DNA of 40,715 bases. Source: Spirogloea muscicola. Taxonomy: Eukaryota > Streptophyta > Zygnematophyceae > Spirogloeales > Spirogloeaceae. Location of the stretch: contig WELB01000017.1 of the NCBI GenBank assembly GCA_009602725.1, positions 960,760 to 1,001,474 on the forward strand. The letters are read 5' to 3'. Below are positions 36,300 to 40,715 of the stretch, in pieces. The notes under the pieces were generated by a model. The model worked only from the letters and a program-made list of their open reading frames with translations, was not told where the DNA came from and ran no database searches. How positions within the stretch are numbered: the stretch's first letter is position 1; each line of letters begins with the position of its first letter. Position numbers and translations under genes: made by a program.

Positions 36300-37600
36300 G
36301 AGCTTGACAAGGAGCTGGGCAAGCCAGCCCTGGAAACCTCAGCACCAAGAGCTGTATGCCTTGGTGACGACTGGGCCGGTGAGAGGACCTTTATGGCTCG
36401 TTTCGGACATGTGTGGAATGATTAGAGAGGGCGGCTTGAGCGTTCACCCTCTAGTGAGCTCAACCTGTCAACTGCGAGTAGCCTGTCACTGGAGGTCGCT
36501 GGCAATGGGCAGCATGTGGAAGGGGAGACGTCCAGCTGCATCAATCAAATGGCCGCTGCTCGGCGTCTTGGGGGACAAGTTGAAAAGGTGGTCATATCTT
36601 CCCACAGTGTGCATTGCTGGAGCAAGCAAGGTGAGGGGTTCGGTAGGGGTGATGGAGCCTTGAGGCCGCATGCCTCAGACGGCCGGTGACAGTCAGAGCC
36701 TGGAGCATGGCTTTGCCACTGGCCACAACACCAGCACAGCTGCTGTCTCTTCGCTGTGCCCAAATGATGGCTGCTCCTCAGTCTCACTCCTCTGCCATGC
36801 TCCTGCCTGCAGCTGATGAGTACAACGCCATCAGCTTAGTACTGTATGCTGCTCAATATCTCAAAGCCGCCGATGCAAGCCTGGGGTTTCTATTTCACCT
36901 GACAGTATACCACTTGTCAAAGTGCTGCTGGATTGTCCTGAAAGTTGGCATTTATTTTGTCCTCTGGTTCCCACGTATCAACAGTCGAAGTGACATGCTT
37001 ATGCCTAGCAGGGCAGCAAGAGGGCGATTCTTTCTACCGAATCAGAGAGCACCCGTGATTAGTGATGATGAGGCAGCAGGCAGCCATAGTTGGTGGAGAG
37101 CTCAAGTGCTGAACTCTTAGCCAAGACTTGAAGGTGGTCACGGAACAGAAACTATGTGGAGGGTCGTGATAGTGCTTGGCTGGAACGGCAGTCCGCCACA
37201 AACGGCTGGACGGAGTCAGATGGCTGCAATGAGGGCAAGACCACAACTCATTATGAGCAGCTCACGCATGGTGTGCTGTATTGAGGCTCTCATGCTACAA
37301 ACCAGCGCCTATGGCTCAAGCACCTTTTATCAATTAATACCAGCTGCCTTCAGCCAGACTCACAGTCTGTTGCGAGTTTGAAAAGCTCCTGCAAGCCTGG
37401 AATACAGGTCCTGCCATCCCCAAATGGTCGCGCTGTTGTCCAGTATCATGCAAAAGCACAACACTGCTCCAAGCAAAACAATAAAAGAAGTTCCTTCGGA
37501 GAAGCCGGTGGGCCAGTCCAACACGGGAAAGGCGCGCGGTGCGCATGAATTATACGAGGCCAATTCAGGCTAAGAACATTGATCAGGCAGCAATAGGAAG
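36300..37600. other. Region downstream of AP180 with no recognised gene
   Basis: Only short overlapping frames with alternative starts are present, none with recognisable domains. The left part is presumably the AP180 3' UTR. Right of about 37.6 kb the repeat block begins. Confidence 0.4.
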
Positions 37601-38361
37601 AAGAAAATCTCTCTACAGGGGGGCAGTGGCCGTGAGACCCAAGATTACAAGACGCTTCCAGTAGAGGGCGGTGGCTGTGAGAGGCCAGCCCAGAAGAAAC
37701 AGGGTCAATGGGGAGGCTACCAAAGATATGCGCAGAAGGCTCTGCAGAACAACTTCTTATAACGGTTGGCCATGTAGGAAAGGGGAACGGCACAAAGGAG
37801 GCACCTTGCTGTCACAGCCGGTGTGCTGCGGAACACTAGGTGTGGCGACGTCGAAGGAGACCTTCTTCACTCTTTTGTGGGCTTGCTTTTCACAGCCCTT
37901 GCCCTCCTTGCAGAGTTTCTACCTCCTCTTTTGAAACTGCTGCTTTTACAAACAGAAGCTCTTCCTGAGGGGACAAGGGCTGTAATCGGAAAGTTTGCGT
38001 GTATTTGAAACAGACGAAGGCCTAAGTAGCTAAGCACAGAGGCAAGCACAATCAATGACGTACATCACCCACTGCAAATTGACCCACTCATCAACCACGG
38101 GTCAATACGTAAAGGTTGGTAAGTGATGCCTACAAACCAGATGGCAGATTCGAAGCCCTTTCCACAAACTAGAGGTCGCCCAGCTTTCTGGTGCAAAGCA
38201 TGAGCCTGAGCACGCTGCAAACAGGCCGACGCTTGCTGTAAACGAAGGAGCTTCTCCAAGCGGGGCGAGGGCTGCAAAAGGCCAGCCCACAAATGACTGA
38301 CAAAGTCCAGAAGAGGTAAAGTGGATAGCACGCAGGAAAACAAGGACAGAAGGAGCTCCTT

Positions 38362-38637
38362 CAGCTGCATATCTGTCGCTCTTGCGACGTCGAGTTTCGG
38401 CCTGTTTTGCAGCGTGCTCAGGCTAGTGCCTTGCACCAGAAAGCTGGGCGAGCTCTAGTAGGTGGCAGAAGGGCTCCGTTCCTGGCATCTAGTATTCATG
38501 CATCGAGTAGTGACCTTTATGTTTTGACCCGTGGTTATTGAGCGGGTCAATCTGCTGTAGGTTATGTAGATTTTTAGATGTGCTTGCCTTTGTACCTGGC
38601 CATTTGGCCTACATTTCTTTCTAATACACGATCTCTT
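38362..38637 (+). repeat. Long inverted repeat, left arm
   Basis: This 276-bp arm is the near-identical reverse complement of 39675-39949; I counted only a handful of differences where I compared. It begins cagctgcatatctgtcgctc and ends tacacgatctctt. The spacer is about 1.04 kb. Confidence 0.93.
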
Positions 38638-39281
38638 TCAAAGGGCGGAGGGCTGCAAGAAACAGCCCACAAATAATAAACAAGGTCCAAACGAACAGCT
38701 CATTCAAAGTAAGGCTATGGCTGTGAGAGGCCAGCCCAAAAGATTGGACAAGGTCCAAAGGCTTGAGGTCCAAAGGGCCGGAAAGCGCTAAATGCAGCTG
38801 TGCATGTACCACGAAGGATGGTGGCTCAGTACCCCTTCTTAGCAATCGCAAGTCAGAAACAACGGCGACCGGTAAGGAACACAGTCCCCCTGCCAACAGT
38901 CAGAGGCGCAGCTAGAGCAGGGTCAGCTCGCAGGCGGAAGGCGTGGGCCATGAACAGAAGGGAACGAGGAGAGCCGCATGCAATACACTTGAAGTAGCGA
39001 GCCAGCGACGTTGTCCGCATGGCGAACAATGTCTTCCGTTGGCCTGCTCGCCGTGCCGCCGTCGGGAGAATGGCCGAAACAACTCATTCAAAGCCGAGGC
39101 GACTGCTGCAGCAATATCGACAGGCGCATGCAATGAAAGGAAGTGCTCGCACATAGAAGAGAGGGGCTGGCAAAGCCAGCCCAAAAAGAATGGACAATGT
39201 TTAAAGTCAAAGGAAGAAGTGGCACTCCCAATGGGGGCAAGGGCTGTGAAAAAGAGAGTGCTCGCCCATTGAGGATAGGGG

Positions 39282-39630
39282 CTGGAAAAGCCAGCCCAAA
39301 AAAGAATGAACAGAGTACGAGAAGGGGGCCAGGGGAAGCGCTAAGAGAAACAAGCACACAAAGAAACAAAGCAGCTACGAATCACTCAGTAACCCCTGTC
39401 AAGCAGCCGTAGATCAGAGATGCTAGGCTCCTGGAAGTGGGTCCCCTGGCCAGAGCCAGAGGCAGCAGCGAGGGCTCTGCCAGCCATAGACCTCTGCAGC
39501 GAGACGGGCAGGCGCATACGATACACTTGCGCCAGCGACCCGGCTGCAGGAAAGTCTACCGGCTCCCCATGGAGGCGACGGGCGATGGTGTGGCGGGCGA
39601 GCTGGGTGAGCAGCTCGAGCAGCTGTGAAA
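39282..39630 (+). repeat. Direct duplication, copy 1
   Basis: The stretch from the hairpin module through aacagagtacgagaagggg, caaagcagctacgaatcact, gatgctaggctcctggaagt and ggcgatggtgtggcgggcga matches 40018-40483 in the same order. Copy 2 has extra segments inserted. Confidence 0.88.
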
Positions 39631-39674
39631 AGGAGAAAGTGCTCGCCCATTGAGAATAGGGGCTGGAAGAAGAG

Positions 39675-39949
39675 AAGAGATCGTGTATTAGAAAGAAATG
39701 CAGGCCAAATGGCCAGGTACAGAGGCAAGCACATCTAAAAATCTACATAACCTGCAGCAGATTGACCCGCTCAATAACCACGGGTCAAAACATAAAGGTC
39801 ACTACTCGATGCATGAATACTAGATGCCAGGAACGGAGCCCTTCTGCCACCTACTAGAGCTCGCCCAGCTTTCTGGTGCAAGGCACTAGCCTAAGCACGC
39901 TGCAAACAGGCCAAAACTTGTCGTCGCAAGAGCGACAGATATGCAGCTG
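39675..39949 (-). repeat. Long inverted repeat, right arm
   Basis: Mate of 38362-38637. Its left edge falls inside a copy of the GGCTG hairpin module, so the arm appears to have been inserted into, or recombined with, that repeat. I see no target-site duplication or transposase. Confidence 0.93.
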
Positions 39950-40017
39950 GCAAGCCCATCTCAGCCGGAAACACATCTGCACGTCGAGTGTAGCCTAGAT
40001 TGGCAATGTTTTTTGGG

Positions 40018-40483
40018 CTGGAAGAGCTAGCCCAAAAAAGAATGAACAGAGTACGAGAAGGGGGCCAGGGGAAGCGCTAAGAAAAACAAGCACACAAAGA
40101 AACAAAGCAGCTACGAATCACTCAGTAAGAAGAAAGTGCTCGCCCATTGAGAATAGGGGCTGGAACAACCAGCCCGAAAAAGAATGAACAGAGTACGAGA
40201 ACCCCGGTCAGTAACCCCGGTCAAGCAGCCGCCGATCAGAGATGCTAGGCTCCTGGAAGTAGGTTCCCTGGCCAGAGCCGAGGGCTCTGCCAGCACGAAG
40301 GTGCAGCGCGCGGGCCATAGACCTCTGCAGCGAGACGGCCAGGCGCATACGATACACTTGCGCGAGCGACCCGGCTGCAGGAAAGTCTACCGGCTCCTCA
40401 TGGAGGCCGCGCTTCCTCCTCGATTTACAGCCATGGAGGCGACGGGCGATGGTGTGGCGGGCGAGCTGGGTGAGCAGCTGTGA
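40018..40483 (+). repeat. Direct duplication, copy 2
   Basis: This is the second copy of 39282-39630. It differs by an extra hairpin module with flank near 40140-40207, and by a short insertion (cttcctcctcgatttacagc) near 40410-40432. The order of the shared blocks is kept. Confidence 0.88.
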
Positions 40484-40715
40484 AAAGCCAGAACGAAAAG
40501 ACTTGACAAAGTAAGAGGAGCCGGACGAGGACTACAAGGCACCTGGGCGACGGAGGCTGCCGCGAAGGTGAGGCTCTGCCGAAGGCCGACCCGACGAAGC
40601 GGACGAGGACGTCTAGAAGGCACACCTTCCTGAGCAGCGCCGAGCGGATAAGGCCGCCCGCCGCCGCCGCCGCTGCGGCACCGGCGGCGCCTGGCCCGCG
40701 GCACGGCGGTGGAGG

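Larger units (their letters stand above)
37671..40511 (+). repeat. Dispersed hairpin module GGGCTG...CAGCCC with conserved 3' flank
   Basis: A module of about 40 bp recurs: (g)ggctgNNNNNggccagccca, then a purine-rich AAAARAATGRACARRGT flank. Copies lie near 37671, 38268, 38649, 38717, 39163, 39278, 40013 and 40155. A half-copy sits near 39658 and a degenerate one near 40480. Each contains a 6-7 bp palindrome with a 4-9 nt loop. Copies are irregularly spaced and the block shows no convincing gene. Confidence 0.8.

Noticed and set aside
37671-40511. Repeat block as a CRISPR array
   Set aside because: Spacing is irregular, units are diverged, and the surrounding genes are eukaryotic.
40387-40704. 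Arg/Gly-rich minus-strand frame at the window end as a new gene
   Set aside because: It starts at GTG, consists of CCG-repeat translation and has no domain.

Overview
The window is nuclear DNA from an intron-dense eukaryote, most likely a green alga (Chlorophyta). Four things point there. Genes are cut into many short exons by GT-AG introns of roughly 100-400 bases. First exons are very GC-rich. The exportin matches the plant HASTY type and the superoxide dismutase is the plastid iron type. Interspersed TTTAGGG-like heptamers match the plant/Chlorella-type telomere unit. I could not narrow the taxon further. Exon models come from reading both strands, joining frames by splice sites and phase, and comparing with remembered protein families; no search was run.

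Layout: (1) 326-4470, + strand: AFG1/LACE1-type mitochondrial AAA ATPase. (2) 8831-5058, - strand: S28 serine carboxypeptidase (lysosomal Pro-X carboxypeptidase type), convergent with AFG1, with one in-frame TGA near its start. (3) 8832-12577: 3.7 kb with no gene I recognise, but with several short protein-like frames. (4) 12578-21138, + strand: exportin-5/HASTY, about 23 exons, frame-broken at a single N. (5) 24356-22476, - strand: SET-domain protein of SMYD type, its N-terminus lost in a 981-base gap. (6) 25368-26891, + strand: CPBP-family intramembrane protease, with a tandemly triplicated intron/exon junction. (7) 30002-27986, - strand: plastid-type Fe superoxide dismutase, seven exons including two microexons that carry the metal-site motif. 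(8) 31094-30151, - strand: 5' fragment of an organellar TsaD/Qri7/OSGEPL1 gene that stops before the catalytic core. (9) 31187-36299, + strand: AP180/CALM-type ANTH-domain clathrin assembly protein, 16 exons, divergent from the TsaD fragment. (10) About 37.6-40.5 kb: repeat-rich block with a hairpin module present about nine times, a 275-bp-arm inverted repeat and a direct duplication.

The genes are unrelated housekeeping functions (mitochondrial proteostasis, vacuolar proteolysis, small-RNA/tRNA export, lysine methylation, membrane proteolysis, superoxide removal, tRNA t6A modification, endocytosis) and form no pathway or operon. The most interesting local features are the FeSOD microexons, the CPBP junction triplication, the TsaD fragment next to FeSOD, the hairpin at 27.3 kb and the repeat block at the right end. 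Every unresolved base (N) lies in a CCG/GCG repeat at or near the 5' end of a gene, so some frame breaks are probably assembly faults.
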